A DNA stretch of 64,000 bases from Theobroma cacao. Lineage: Eukaryota > Streptophyta > Magnoliopsida > Malvales > Malvaceae. Below the pieces are notes generated by a model. It ran no database searches, was not told the DNA's origin, and saw only the letters and a list, made by a program, of their open reading frames with translations. The translations under genes and the position numbers were made by a program. The stretch covers positions 17,087,706 to 17,151,705 of the forward strand of contig NC_030852.1 in NCBI RefSeq assembly GCF_000208745.1, read 5' to 3'. This document shows, piece after piece, positions 23,199-35,095 of the stretch (position 1 is its first letter; every line of letters begins with the position of its first letter).

Positions 23199-25204
23199 AA
23201 ATAAAGTGCACCAGCTTAATGATTCCATATAATTTCCTCTAAAGTATGTCTATGAATCATTAACCTAAGGAAAAATATAGGCATCATTTAAATTCATGTA
23301 TCAATTCTAATGCAAACACATTTTCAAATAGATTTTCGTGTGTGTGTAAAGTCTTTTATCAAGAATATCATAATATCCGGATGAGTTTATGCCAACACAA
23401 ACTTCAAATTAGTACTAGAACTCTATATGTTTACTTTTCATTTCTCTCTCCAATAATGTAGACTAATACAAAGCAAGGGATCAATAGGACTTTAGTAAGC
23501 TTTTAATGTATGGCTAGGGTTAAGGTAGGATACAAGATAATAATGTGGCTCAAATCACCCTAAACACATAATTATTCTAAGACTTATCTATAGAGCTCTA
23601 TTCTTTTTCTCCAAGTACACCTTTTCTTCTAGATTTGAACTTTTTTTCATAATTTCACAATTTTACACCCCCAAACTTATTATCTTTGTATTGTAGGTAA
23701 TTGGGTGACTTTTAATATTTTGAGCCTTTTTTTTTCCATCAACATCACCTTTCCACCTTTTTCAACATTTAACTTAATTTAAATTTCCTAAAACAATATA
23801 CATGCTTAGGAGTGAGGGTTACAAAATTAAAAAATTAATTTTAAGGCTAAGCTCAATTATTCTGTAGTTCAACAAAGAAAAGGAAAATTAGGCTCAAAAG
23901 AGATATACTAGGGATAAAGATTTAATTAGGTAGGTTTTTAAGGCTCAAACAGTCCAAAGATGGCCTAAATCATGTCCCTAACTAAGTATTGCCTAAGATT
24001 TCGCTTGAAAAGAAAATCAAGCAAATTCTAGAATTCATGACATAATCTAAAATTTGTATCAATATAAACCTTCTCTAGATATTCAAAATAATTCAAAGTA
24101 AAAGATATAGTGTTCAAAATTGTGAAAATCACATCCTCACAATGATACTTAACAAAAGCATTTAGCATGAATCCAAACAAAAACCTTATTCACCAAAAGC
24201 TCAGAATTCAAGATAACTAATTATCATCATTGGATAGAGAAATCATAGAAACAAATTGGCACAACTTTTCTCTAGATTCCTAAAATTTAAACAAAAAATA
24301 AATTCATTTACCAACTAATTCTAAATTATTTATAAATTTGGATAAACATGCAAATAAAATTAAATCTAAAACTTCCACAGAATATTTATCACCAAAAAAA
24401 TAAATTTACCCCTTTAAATTTAAACTAAATATTGTCCTCAATGTTCAAAAAAATAAAGGAAAGGTAAAGAATACTCCTCTGAGGATTGGATGAATCCAGT
24501 GAAGCTCTAATCTGCCTCTCCATCATCCTCATTGTCACCTGTAAGAAAATTTTTTTTACTGAAAAAAATAAATAGAGATCAATGAAAATAAATAAATAAA
24601 TAAATAAAAATAACTAAAAAATAAGAGTTTCAAAAGCTTGGGTTGCCTCCCAAGAAGCACTTCTTTATAGTCAATAGCTTGACTTTGGTTAAAGTTTGAG
24701 TTTGCATGGAAAAAGCTTGAGGTGTGAAAGTAGCCTCCTCCTAAGATGAGGTTATTGTGCCTTTAACTCAAGATTTGATGCTTGCTTAACCCAAGGTGGT
24801 GGAATAGGCTAACTTTTATCCAGCTTCTCAAATTAAGTTCTTCTTGACTAATGCGCTTTTGCTATAACCTCCTTAGGTAACTCATCAACTGTATCCAAAA
24901 AAAGAATGTGAGGCACATATGGCTTGACTTGTGATGATGTAGATATTTCCTTTTCTTGCTTAATTTCTTCATATTGAACTTGATTACTAGAAGTATGTCC
25001 TTAATATACTTTATCTCCATGATCTTGAGGTCTATTATTGATGGCACTAGCTAGTTGGCCCACTTGTGTCTCAAGATTTCAGATTGATTCTGCTTGACTT
25101 TGAATGATGGCATTAGTCTTTGTCATGAAGGCATTAGTCTTTGTCATGAATTGCATGAACATATCCTCTATTGAAGGCTTTTTCTCGAGCATAAGAGCTC
25201 TAAC

Positions 25205-25420
25205 TTATGACTGAAAATCATTATGAAAAATAGATTGTGATGAAAATGTAGGACCATGATCATTACTCCATGAAACATTTTCGTGATTCCATCCTAAGTT
25301 GTAATTGTTGGAGTATGACTTATTTTGCTGCCCATCGAAGCTTCCATCAAATTGCATTGATTCATAATAGGCTGGACAACAATCACTTAAATGCCTATCT
25401 CCATAAAGCTCACATGTCAC
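25205..25420 (-). pseudogene. Athila-type gag fragment
   Basis: 71 open codons with the C-x-x-x-G-x-x-H-x-x-x-x-C knuckle-like block and the following Asn/Tyr/Trp-rich tail known from Athila gag proteins. Upstream on the minus strand a stop interrupts the frame (KVDALS then stop). Confidence 0.65.
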
Positions 25421-25555
25421 AAAGGGACTTTGAAAAGTATTAACACCCCAAGTGTTAATTTTCTAAGACAAAGCATCTACTTTAGTGGCTAAAACACTGA
25501 TTGCATCCAATGCATAATCACTAGCAACCCTCCTTGATGGGAGCCATGTGATTGA

Positions 25556-26602
25556 GAAGCTTTGTGTTGGCCCTAATGGCTTGTGGACGTTTCACGTCCA
25601 ATGCTAACACTTTGTTGGCCCCGATGGCCTTCAGTCTTAGCCTTATTGGCCTTGTCTCGAGTCACCAACTCTCAGTGATCCTTCTCTTTATTCTCTATGC
25701 ACAATCGACTACGGAGGCATAAGTACGAAATGCCTGTGATGCAACAGCCTTAAATAGTGGTTCTGTCAATCCATCCATAAATCGTATACTTCTTATATCT
25801 TCAATAGCTATAAAATGTGGTGTATACCAAGATAACTGTGTGAACCGAATGTCATACTCAGAAACTCTCATGCCAAGTGTTTACACCAATGCCTCAAACT
25901 CACGTGCCTTGGCGACTCCCACATTATTTAGCAAAAATCGACTTAAAAAGGCCATAATAAATTTCTCCTAAGTTAATGGGTCAGAGCTAGCTAGTCTACC
26001 TCTTCGTAAGGACTGATTCCACTGATAAGCCACATTCTCAAGCTTAAAACCACTTAACTGTTTTGATCATGCACTAGAACATCCCAAAGCAATGCAAAAT
26101 TTCTCCATCTCATCCTAGAAAATTTAAGGGTCCTCTGTTGTATAAGAACTAGAAAATAAAGGTGATTTCATTTTAAAGAAATTTGATGGTGAAACCTCAA
26201 TAGTCCTTTTAGCAAACTCTGACTGTTGTTGGTCATCTTGACCTTGAGATGTGCGTAGCACACACTGGTCGTCATCCCTCAACTCGCCTCTGAAGGTCAT
26301 CCAAACGAGTAGCCATCATCTCCATGACCCTATTAACTCCTTGCAGATTAACTACCACATTTGCCAAGGTAGCCTCCTCAGTGAGCACTTTATCTCTAAC
26401 CTCTTGAGATTGAGCATCAACGAGGTTCCTCCACAAGTGCCTCATTACTAGCCGCTACAGGTGGCTCATTACTAACAAATCTAGCAGTCCTAACCTACCT
26501 ACCACACACCCTAATAATGGAAGTTTATGGTCTTACAAACACATCAACAAGAGCATCTTGCTTTATCATGCCCCTAGCTGTAACTCGTGCCCAAAGTGGC
26601 AT
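25556..26602 (-). pseudogene. Gag of the gypsy element (retrotransposon gag domain), broken
   Basis: It starts at the ATG at 26602-26600 (MPLWARVTARG). Further in it shows EMEKFCIALGC, AYQWNQSLRRGRLASS, LTWEKFI and a region like EYDIRFTQLSWYTPHFI, which is the capsid domain of plant gypsy elements. Stops and frameshifts are scattered through it. Confidence 0.7.
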
Positions 26603-26793
26603 CCTGACTTGAACAAGAACAAACACTAAACTCAATATGGTGAATAAAAAGGTAGATTTTAAACAAACAAGAAAATCCATGTAGTCTCCCATTCACAGGT
26701 TATGCTACAGTTCACAAACCTAAACAAGACACGATGCAAAAACCCAACTCTACTGACTCAAAACAAAATGCCTAAGACTTAGACAAACCTAAA

Positions 26794-26805
26794 GTTCTGA
26801 TACTA
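26794..26805 (-). other. Primer binding site of the gypsy element (decayed tRNA-iMet type)
   Basis: Minus strand reads TAGTATCAGAAC, two changes from TGGTATCAGAGC, the initiator-methionine PBS. It lies 4 bases inside the LTR edge TGTCACGACCC (26810-26820, plus). Confidence 0.65.
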
Positions 26806-26809
26806 ATTT

Positions 26810-27990
26810 TGTCACGACCCAAACTAAAGGCCATGACTAGCGCAAAGGTATTGATCGAAGTTACCCTCTCAACGCATACAAGCCTAAATTAAACAATTCA
26901 AATCAAATACTCGAATTTATCTCATGGGACTCATCACCATGGAACTAAACATCAAACGTGCATGAACATATTAAATCACAAAGAGATAGGAGAGAAATGA
27001 GAAAATTTTGAGTTTTAGGGCTTTTAAGCCTGTTTTAGGCTGATTGGGCAATTTAGGACCAACTATAGAGGGTTTAAGGTCAATCCTGGACTAGAAGGTT
27101 TGTATTTCATCCATTTCACCTTCACAAGATCGACTATAAAGGGTTTATAGTAGCCTACTTTTTACTTCACAGAATTGACCTTCTATGCACTAGGGTCCAC
27201 TTCTTAAGTCCAGATTGACAAAAATTATTCATTTTAAGGGCTAATCCCATTCTAAATCCCTTCCATAACCTCCAAAACTCTTAATTGTGAATTCTCAAAG
27301 ATGAAATTAAGGTTTTTAAGTCAACAAAATTATTTTCCTAAGCTCACTAAGTTAACTAGCTAATTTATCCATGTCACAGAAACTACGAGTTTCACAAGTC
27401 AACAAGTGAAAATTATTTTGAAATCTTCGATTATCTTATTACTTTTTAAGTTGCATAATTTTGTCAAATTTAATCTTAATAAGAAAAAGAGGAGAAGAAG
27501 ATAATGGAGTTGGAGAGATGTGAAAAAGGAGGAGAAGAAGAAAAGGATAGTTGAGAAAGAGTTGGAGAGATAAAAATAAAAAAGGTAAAATAGACTGACA
27601 TCTTAATTTTTTACCATAATTACATGCAGGTCCTTTACTTTTCAAAATGAACACTTTGTCTCAAATTTGTAAACTATATTAATGCCTAAACGTGAAATAT
27701 CTAAAATGTATTTTTTCTTTTTTCACTTTTCTCAAGCTGGTAGGCGGTGCTCCTTGGAGAGTGTCGATTGACGTCGCACGCAGGGTGGCTTGGCGACAAA
27801 CGGTAAGAGAGATTTTTTTTTGAAAAAGAGAGGAAAAAATTAAAAATAAAAAATTATAATTTATATAGTTGTAATTTTTAAAACTAATGTAGGGTAAAAT
27901 TATTTTAAAAATATTGTCACGTCATTAAACTAATGGAAATATTGACGGTTGACTAACGTCGGGATTTATGTGTCCAACGAAAGATATATT
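26810..27990 (-). repeat. 5' LTR of the gypsy element (right border uncertain)
   Basis: It begins with TGTCACGACCC on the plus strand (the LTR 3' end on the minus strand). The other border was not found; the given end is a rough limit. The stretch has no gene. Confidence 0.4.
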
Positions 27991-29211
27991 TTAGGACGTA
28001 GTGTTCATTTTTTTTTTTTTTAACATGAAAAAAGGAGATTCAAATCCTATTCTTTAAATAGAGAGATCACGTATCAACTAATAAACCAAATACTGGAGGT
28101 GTAAATATCAGTGTATTTTATCTAAACAAAAAACTTATATTTATATTTTACATATCTTTTTTAAAAAATTATTAATGTTTAATTTTAAATTTATTTTTTA
28201 TAATGTAACATCATTTAATAATCTGATAGATTATAAGTGCATCAAATATAAACCATTATTATTATAATAAGAAGCAGAATATTCTAAACATCTTCCACGC
28301 AAAAAGATGGCTAGTGGCGTCATGCATCTTTTTTTTTTTTAATTTTTTTCAGTTTCTTACGGCGTTTGGCAGCACCCAGTTTACCATTAAAGTACGTTGT
28401 CAAACTTCAATTTCACAAGTGGGATAATCTTTTAGTTTTTAGTTTTGAACAGGAATCATCACATTTTCTGCATAACAACAATCACCATGACCAAACTACA
28501 GGGTGCTTAGACATTTTGCACTACTTTTTGGGCCTATAGTCAAATTCCTGAATAAGAAGTCCTTTACTGATGTTGATTTTCAAGTTGCTAAATGGACCCC
28601 CAGGAGGCCTCAAGGATGCTATTTGTGGCTTTGTGCGTGTATCCATGGAATTTAAAATGGCTTAGACAGCAAGTTGCTTAATATTCCCTTTGAATTATCT
28701 CCAGATATCTTCTTGGGTTCTGGAACACTTGAAAGAATTTTGTTCTTGAACGATTTCCCATTTTAATTTCCTTTTCCCTGTCTACTAAATCAATGAACTT
28801 GACAATTTTAATCTTATATTGATTTTGATAAATATTAATGACCAGAACATGATTTTTCAAAAGCAGATAGAACACAAATATTTTTAAAATTTTAAACAAC
28901 CAAATAAATCATTTATCTTTTTTTCCAAATCAATAAACTTTTGATGAGTTATAATTACATGTTCGAGTGAAACAATGACTACTAATTTAATTCATAATTT
29001 GTAAAATGTAAAATTCACTTCTAAGGAAATAATTCAATAGTTAGACCTTGAAATTTGACCATTTTAAAAAAAAAAAGAACTTGAAATTTGATCTTAAAAA
29101 TTTAAAATTCGAATTTTAAAATGGGTGAGTTGAGAAAGGTTTAGCTCTCGAGCATTGTTGTAGCTGAGAATCTCATTAAGCAAAAGGCACATATATATAT
29201 ATATATATATA
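27991..29211. other. AT-rich spacer upstream of the HPP gene
   Basis: No gene recognised. Contains poly-T/A runs. The distal promoter of the HPP gene lies at its right end. Confidence 0.5.
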
Positions 29212-29218
29212 TATAAAA
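29191..29218 (+). promoter_or_regulatory. (AT)n microsatellite merging into a TATA box, HPP gene
   Basis: About 12 AT units (29191-29215) run directly into TATAAAA (29212-29218). A start site about 30 nt on would give a leader of about 270-320 nt before the ATG. Because the TATA box is the end of a microsatellite, its spacing may vary between alleles. Confidence 0.45.
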
Positions 29219-29513
29219 GAGTCCAATGAAAAACAAGGGCCAAAAGAAAAAGGCTAGTGAATATGGTGGATACCCTTATCCAATGAATGCCCTTTGGAAC
29301 CCTCCAAAAGCCCACGTTTCAGCTCCAATTTTCAACTGTCAGCAAGTTGTCTTTCTATCCTACATTATACCGCATCACATATTCAATTGTTTCTTCCATG
29401 TTCCTTTTCCAACTGTTTGTAATAAAGCAATCTCATCATAGCCATCAGAATAAAGTGGAGAGTAGGGAAAACGGTGGGTTTGGTGACGGTGGTGGGGTGT
29501 AAACTACTAAGAA

Positions 29514-32318
29514 ATGGTTACCCAATTGAGAGCTCATTACTATTACCATCAAAGCAATGCCATGGCAGCAACAAGTTTGACATCATCACCATCAATATCT
29601 TTGAATTCGTTTTCTCCATTGTTGTTCAAGGGATGTAGTTTCATTGGAAACAAGAAGATTGCGTCGGAGAGATCTCTTGGTACAACGAGCATAAGAAGAA
29701 AGCAAGGAAGAGAATATGGGGTAGTGGTTGCATCAAGCAGCAACGTGGCTGCGCCTCTCTGGGATTCCTGGAAACCTGAGAAGACTTCTTCTGCTGCTTC
29801 ACTCAGCGACATCCTTTGGCCTTCTGCAGGTTAGTAAACTCAAACTGACTGCAAATGTAAAAGAAAGAAGAGAATTTTCAGTTTAGTGATAAAACGAAGT
29901 CAAAACTTTGATAAGAAAAACATTTCTTGTGAAAATCCCACGGCTTGCAGCATCATATTGCCAACAAACTGAGATGTTGATAAAGTTTCCTGCCGATAAA
30001 GGGAGTTTAATTCAAAGTGTCGTAATGGTTTGAAATATTTGATCAACAGGGGCGTTTGCGGCAATGGCGATATTGGGAAAAATGGATCAAATTTTAGCAC
30101 CGAAAGGGATTTCAATGACAATTGCACCTCTAGGGGCTGTGTGTGCCGTCCTGTTTGCCACTCCCTCCTCTCCAGCTGCTCGGGTATTTCATTCATGTTT
30201 GTCTTTTGGACTAGTGGTTTAACCTTTTTTTAGCATTGAATTTGGGGTCGTTGCCAGCCTCTTAATAAACACTTGGTACCGGTTCATTGAAACGTGACAC
30301 TCATGTAATTTAATTCAACATCAATAAATTGGTTTAAGGGTCACATGGTAATACAAGTGGCTCATTGACTATCACTGTTTCTTGGAAGTTGATTGGGGGG
30401 AGAGGGGGGGGGGTGGGGTGTGTGTTTGTATTTTCTAGTGGACTCTTTAAATTTTGTTTTATCATCCTGCTAAATGTGGTCAATGATTATTGGGAGAAAA
30501 ACCAACTAAATCGTACTTGCAAGACCAAAGTCTTTTCTAGTGGAGAAAATTCGCTTAATGCACTAAATAGTTTAACTAATGTATAACAACTTGATAGTAA
30601 ATACATAGCATTTGACCCATGTGGCAAGTTGTAGGCTTGTGGCACAGAATGTAAGAACATTTACATCCAAAATTTTCATTTATAACCCTTGTATTAGAAT
30701 TAGAATATCAGCCCAGGGAAACTAGGCTGGCAATACATGCAGTGGCACCTAAGATAAAGATCCTAAAAGTTGTTACTAATTACTGTACAATTGGGTTCAA
30801 TTTAGCTGTTTGGCAGAGCCAGGCTTCCGATAGAAATTATTTATTTATGGTTGTCTGTTTCTGTGTTCTAACAACAAACATTTTAGTTTTATCGATAAAC
30901 AACAATTATTGTTAATTAGTTCATAGTTATAATGCTGCTGATTCCACTGCTGCCACAATGAGTACTTAACCACCCTTACAACTAAGTGATTTTGAATTTC
31001 AACTACTGAATCCTTCCATTCTCTGCAGATGAAAAATTTCCCTTTATAAGAAACTATAACTCGATTGATTAAAGGATCATGTTGTTAACATGATTTAGAA
31101 AGTTAAGCTAGACTTCTGCATTTGTTGATCACTGGAATTTCATGATGGCTGGTCGGTCTTTGAATTGGGTTCCCTACTTCTGTTGTCCAAAGGATTTAGA
31201 AAGTAGAATCGAAAAAGCTAGTAACAAATATCCATCATTTTGGCGACTTCTGGAAGACTAGCTGTTTCACATACCTTGTGAGGTTAGAATCTTTCTTTGT
31301 TCAACTTTCACAGACCATACCCTTTTGCTAACAAAACCACAACCTGATCCTCTATTTGGAAATCTCTTTCTTTTTCCCCACCCTTGAGTGCCATTGTCAA
31401 TATGTGTTGTCCTGCTATTAATGTAATTATGTTTTGTTTAAATTAACAATTTCCCTAAGTCATGGAAAACCTCTATGATACTTGCAGAAGTACAATATGT
31501 TCATGGCTCAGATCGGTTGTGCAGCAATCGGTGTTCTGGCATTCTCTATATTTGGGCCTGGCTGGCTTGCTAGAAGTGCTGCCCTTGCTGCGTCCGTAGC
31601 TTTTATGATCTATACACGTTCCACTCATGCACCAGGTAGTACTCATTGGTTGCTTTCTCCTCAATCTTTAACTTTAAATTCTATCATGACAATCTATTTG
31701 CATAGCTGATTCTGATTCCCAAACTCTATGAGCATTAACGCAGCTGCAAGTTTGCCAATTCTGTTCATTGACGGAGTTAAGTTGCACCACTTGAATTTTT
31801 GGTATGCTTTTTTTCCTGGTGCTGCCGGATGTATCATCCTTTCTTTGATCGTAAGTTCCTCTTCTTTTAGAACCCTTGAACTCCATTTGATCATAATACA
31901 GACGTTTCTTTTGTTTTCTTTTTTTCTGAAAGGTCCTACTGAATTTAGAATTTTCAAACAATGAACATAACCTGCGTTCAAAATTTCCAGGTTTTCCTAT
32001 ACATCCTATATATCTTGAGCCTTCTTGGTACTTTGGAGTTGAGATACGATCTCATGATACTTGTAAACTACCCATATCCCCTCCCCATCCCTTCAATAAG
32101 AGTACTGTTGACTTATGAATTCAATCCCTAAACTTCAAACCACTTAGAAAAATAACCTTCTCGGCGACTTGCCATTGATTACTGAACTTTAAGAAGATTA
32201 CCATTCTATAGACAATTTTAGCCTTTGTGAAATTCCCTGTAGTGATGTGCTCTGTGTTGTCTGTGACCTGCTGCAGCAAGAAGTGGTTTGTTACTTGAAG
32301 GACAATTTCAAATTTTGA
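29514..32318 (+). CDS. Chloroplast HPP-family membrane protein, NITR2 (nitrite transporter) type, At5g62720-like
   Basis: Exons: 29514-29829, 30050-30183, 31488-31635, 31744-31850, 32277-32318, giving 248 aa; all junctions are in frame. A second ATG at 29562 sits in the stronger context GCCATGGCA and would give 232 aa; it may be the real start. The N-terminal part is rich in Ser and basic residues and looks like a plastid transit peptide. The HPP domain follows from WPSAGAFAAMAILGK, with about four hydrophobic helices, FGPGWLARS, and HHLNFWYAFFPGA near the end. The tail QEVVCYLKDNFKF comes from the last small exon and fits the Arabidopsis homologue as I recall it. Arabidopsis members move nitrite across the plastid envelope. 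The family signature His-Pro-Pro is His-Ala-Pro here, at the exon 3/4 junction. Confidence 0.88.
30391..30423 (+). repeat. G-rich tract in HPP intron 2
   Basis: Several G runs within about 30 bases on the sense strand, able to form a G-quadruplex. It is the second such tract in an intron of this window. Confidence 0.75.
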
Positions 32319-33844
32319 TCTCTGAAGAACTGCGTCACAAGCAAGCTCACAGAATTGTATGCCCTCAATTCCATACCATTTTCACACTGCATATTGAAAG
32401 GTAACCTGGCAGCTTGTCAGCATTGTTTATATGCTTCTTCCAAAAGTTCAAAAAAGAAAAGAAGAAAGGCTTGGCCTGGCACCACATGCAACTTACAATT
32501 CTATCTGCTTTTACAATGATTGCAATGTATGTTAGCAGGAAAGCCGAGATTCTGATCATAAGTGTGTTTTCTCCCAGAAAATCACGAAATACAGGAAACC
32601 ATACCATGAGAAGAATTGTTATTCTTTATGTTCCTCCTTCAAATGTTTACCAGTTTCTCTAAATTTCTAATGACAAATGAGCTACCCTTTCGCAAAACTA
32701 GCTGACCATGGATTTGCTTACTGTATCATCTGGTGGGAAATTGTTTGGAATGACTTGGTTGACAACTTGACAGCCACTGGGAAGCAACAACAATGCATTC
32801 CACGATTAATTCTTCACCCTGTTTGTCTTTCAGGAAATGATTTGACCCCCATATGAGAATTTATGTTTTTTTCTTTTTGTGTATATCTATCTATAATGCT
32901 TAGTGGAAATTTGTTTAATGGGGGTCTCGAGTAATAAAAACCTGACGTCAACAGGCACACAAGTTCTGAAGAAAAGAAGGGTTCAAGAAGGCAAATGCCA
33001 ATCAATCATGTATGCTCAAAGAAGTATGAAGCTTTTGAGTTTCATGGCACATTTCATTATCAGACACAAGTATTACAATATCAAGAGACTGATTTCTGAA
33101 ACTGTTGACTTCCATTAAACAATTGCCTAACCATTTAACACCGAACATGTGAAAACTTTATCAATTATGAGGAGATGGGGGGTCCTATTCTCCATGTGAT
33201 TGGATAGGAGGTGGCAAACTTTGAAGTTTCAAACAAGTCCACAATTCGCACACTTGGAATCTCAAAATTAATGCGCATATCTTTCACATGGGAGTTAATA
33301 GATTACAGCTAGAAGATCAACAGCTGGTTCCTTTTGTTTTTTTTTTTAATTTGGAGCAATGAGTAATTGCCAAATTAAAAGTCAAGGTTCGATTGCATAA
33401 AAGATATAGGGTTAGTGACTAAACATGGATCTTGTGGTAAAAACTTTTTATAATATGATTAGACAACACTAATCCCCCGACCAAACCAAGTAGCAACCCA
33501 AGGTAGAGTTAATCATTATGCCAATTCAATCAAATAACAAAGGACCCACCAACCAACCCAAAAATAAACAAAAGCACCGATGCCTGGTGTGAAGGATTGC
33601 GAATGACTTATCAAAACTTCCTTATCGACCTTGAAGCTGCTTTTGAAAGATAATCATAAACTTAAAAGATCAAATTTGGGCCTTGAATTGTGAGCAGCTC
33701 TGATACCAGCATAGAAGTAACTGCGCTGGAAACGCGAGAAACTGTAATCGAGTAATCCGTAGTACTAACCGTAAGTCGAAGTATTTCAATTAATTTCTGA
33801 CTTTCAAACATGTTACTAGTTAAGTAAATAAAAATTTTCATTTA
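32319..33844. other. HPP 3' region and spacer
   Basis: Contains the HPP 3' UTR and non-coding DNA. A perfect initiator-Met PBS string lies at 33697-33708 (minus), without a clear LTR edge beside it. Confidence 0.5.
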
Positions 33845-34045
33845 TCAAAAGCTCAAAAAAGAAAAGGAGGAAACATTTGTCCATTTGATGATATGAGCAG
33901 GAATTGTGGGGTCATGTTGTTGAATTGTAATGTTAGATTTGAAGGAATCCCTCGGAAAAGGTTCAGCCAAAAAGAATAGCAATGGCAAACTCATTAAGAT
34001 GCTAAATCCAAAAGCCAGTGGTCCATGCAACATTGGCCTCTCCAT
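33845..34045 (-). CDS. Candidate small secreted peptide (66 aa), unrecognised
   Basis: Not recognised. A true ATG at 34045-34043 opens 66 codons ending in TGA. The N-terminal third reads LAFGFSILMSLPLLFFLAEP, a good signal-peptide core. The remainder (RDSFKSNITIQQHDPTIPAH and so on) is polar, with N-x-T/S sequons at N-I-T and N-V-S. On the minus strand a TATA-like run lies at about 34120-34132 and a reverse CCAAT (ATTGG) just downstream, at a plausible distance. It matches none of the CLE, CEP, IDA, RGF or PIP C-terminal motifs. It may be chance: no homologue is known to me and the flanks are repeat-rich. Confidence 0.3.
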   Translation of the reverse strand: MERPMLHGPLAFGFSILMSLPLLFFLAEPFPRDSFKSNITIQQHDPTIPAHIIKWTNVSSFSFLSF

Positions 34046-34689
34046 CTGATTAAGACCAGATATACTTAATTGGAAAGTTGAGCCCTTTTTTGCTCTGCCA
34101 AAACATCCAATAGGTAATTAATTATATATATATATTTGATTCGATTTAATTTACTTTCATAAAAGTATATGCTACTGTTACTATAACATTGGTTGTAAGA
34201 TGAGTTGTTCTCAATAGGCATAAAGGTAGGCAAATGATCTCGGTACCCATGTTATGCTTAGTAATCTGATTTTTCTTTTCTTGAATTAAAAACAAAAAAG
34301 GTAAAATGTACAGTTTGCATATAAAACCAAGATATATTTTTATAAAATTATACACAAAATGTGTAATTTTTTTTAGATGACAAAAGATATGATTCTATTT
34401 GATATAAACTAGTTATGTTATAAGTGATGTTAAATTTTAATTATTTATACATTTCAAATAATTATAATATTTATTTTTTTTACTTGTATTTTATTGTAAT
34501 TTCTTAAAAACAAAAAACAAGTTAGGAAAGAGCCAATCAAAAGAAACCGTCAATTCAACCATTTTTACTAGTTTCATCTTAAGCTCATTTGACGGTGATT
34601 TCATGAAGTCATAACACGAAATAAGATGAACTCAAATTATTGTAGACAAAATCATTAGGCATCATACATCAAACATTTATTGAATCATT

Positions 34690-35095
34690 TCAAAATTTTT
34701 TAATAAATTTTTATTTTCTATCATATATAATTAAATTTTTATATTTTTATTTTAAATCAAACAAACTTTTGTTATTAATAATTAATTAATTATCATTAGT
34801 TAAAATAATATTTTCTTAATGTTACAAGATCATGAAATGTTATAGTAAATGTTGATATGATATAATGACGATTATATAACATTGTAATTTTCACGTCAAC
34901 ACCACATTAGTGTCACATGAGCATAAAATAACAATTGTCATTTTGATCAAAAAAAATTAATCTATTGTTAGTCATAAATACTTATCAAACTCAAAATAAA
35001 AATATAAAATTTGATTGAAGAGAATAAAAATAATAATAATTTATTTAAATTTCATTCAATAATTAAAAACTTTTTAAAACATTATACCCTATTAT
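34690..35095. repeat. Dispersed AT-rich repeat, copy B
   Basis: Related to 7440-7790 (same orientation). The flank on the left (34046-34690) is AT-rich spacer with no gene. Confidence 0.5.

Larger units (their letters stand above)
21541..25555 (-). mobile_element. Truncated Athila-like (Ty3/gypsy) retrotransposon inserted in the gypsy gag
   Basis: The gag reading of the surrounding element stops at about 25556 and resumes at about 21540, so about 4 kb was inserted. The right part (25060-25540, minus) encodes an Athila-type gag end: VGQLAS-type linker, then CELYGDRHLSDCCPAYYESM and an N/Y/W-rich stretch (YNLGWNHENVSW). The left part, with GGGTTGCCTCCCAAGAAGC at about 24633-24651, looks like 3' non-coding plus LTR sequence of the same class. 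No pol genes remain between them, and a 5' LTR is missing on the right, so the copy is internally deleted and truncated. Exact borders and a target-site duplication could not be set. Confidence 0.6.
19986..26809 (-). mobile_element. Degenerate Ty3/gypsy retrotransposon (gag, protease, partial RT), interrupted by a second element
   Basis: Read on the minus strand from right to left. The LTR edge lies at 26810, a decayed initiator-Met primer binding site at 26794-26805, and a gag start ATG at 26602-26600. Gag runs to about 25556. Beyond the interruption (21541-25555) there is a zinc-knuckle region, a protease-like segment ending VILGMDWLSPNFASVD (about 20837-20885), then reverse transcriptase with [20 protein letters not shown] and [19 protein letters not shown]. 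The RT breaks off at about 19986, with no RNase H, integrase or 3' LTR. Stops and frameshifts occur throughout, so it cannot be autonomous. The gag and RT style fit the chromovirus/Tekay-like gypsy elements common in Malvaceae. Confidence 0.8.

Noticed and set aside
31991..32126. Alternative last exon of the HPP gene starting after AG at 31990
   Set aside because: It stays open but gives an unfamiliar tail. The exon at 32277-32318 gives the expected short QEVVCYLKDN tail and stop.
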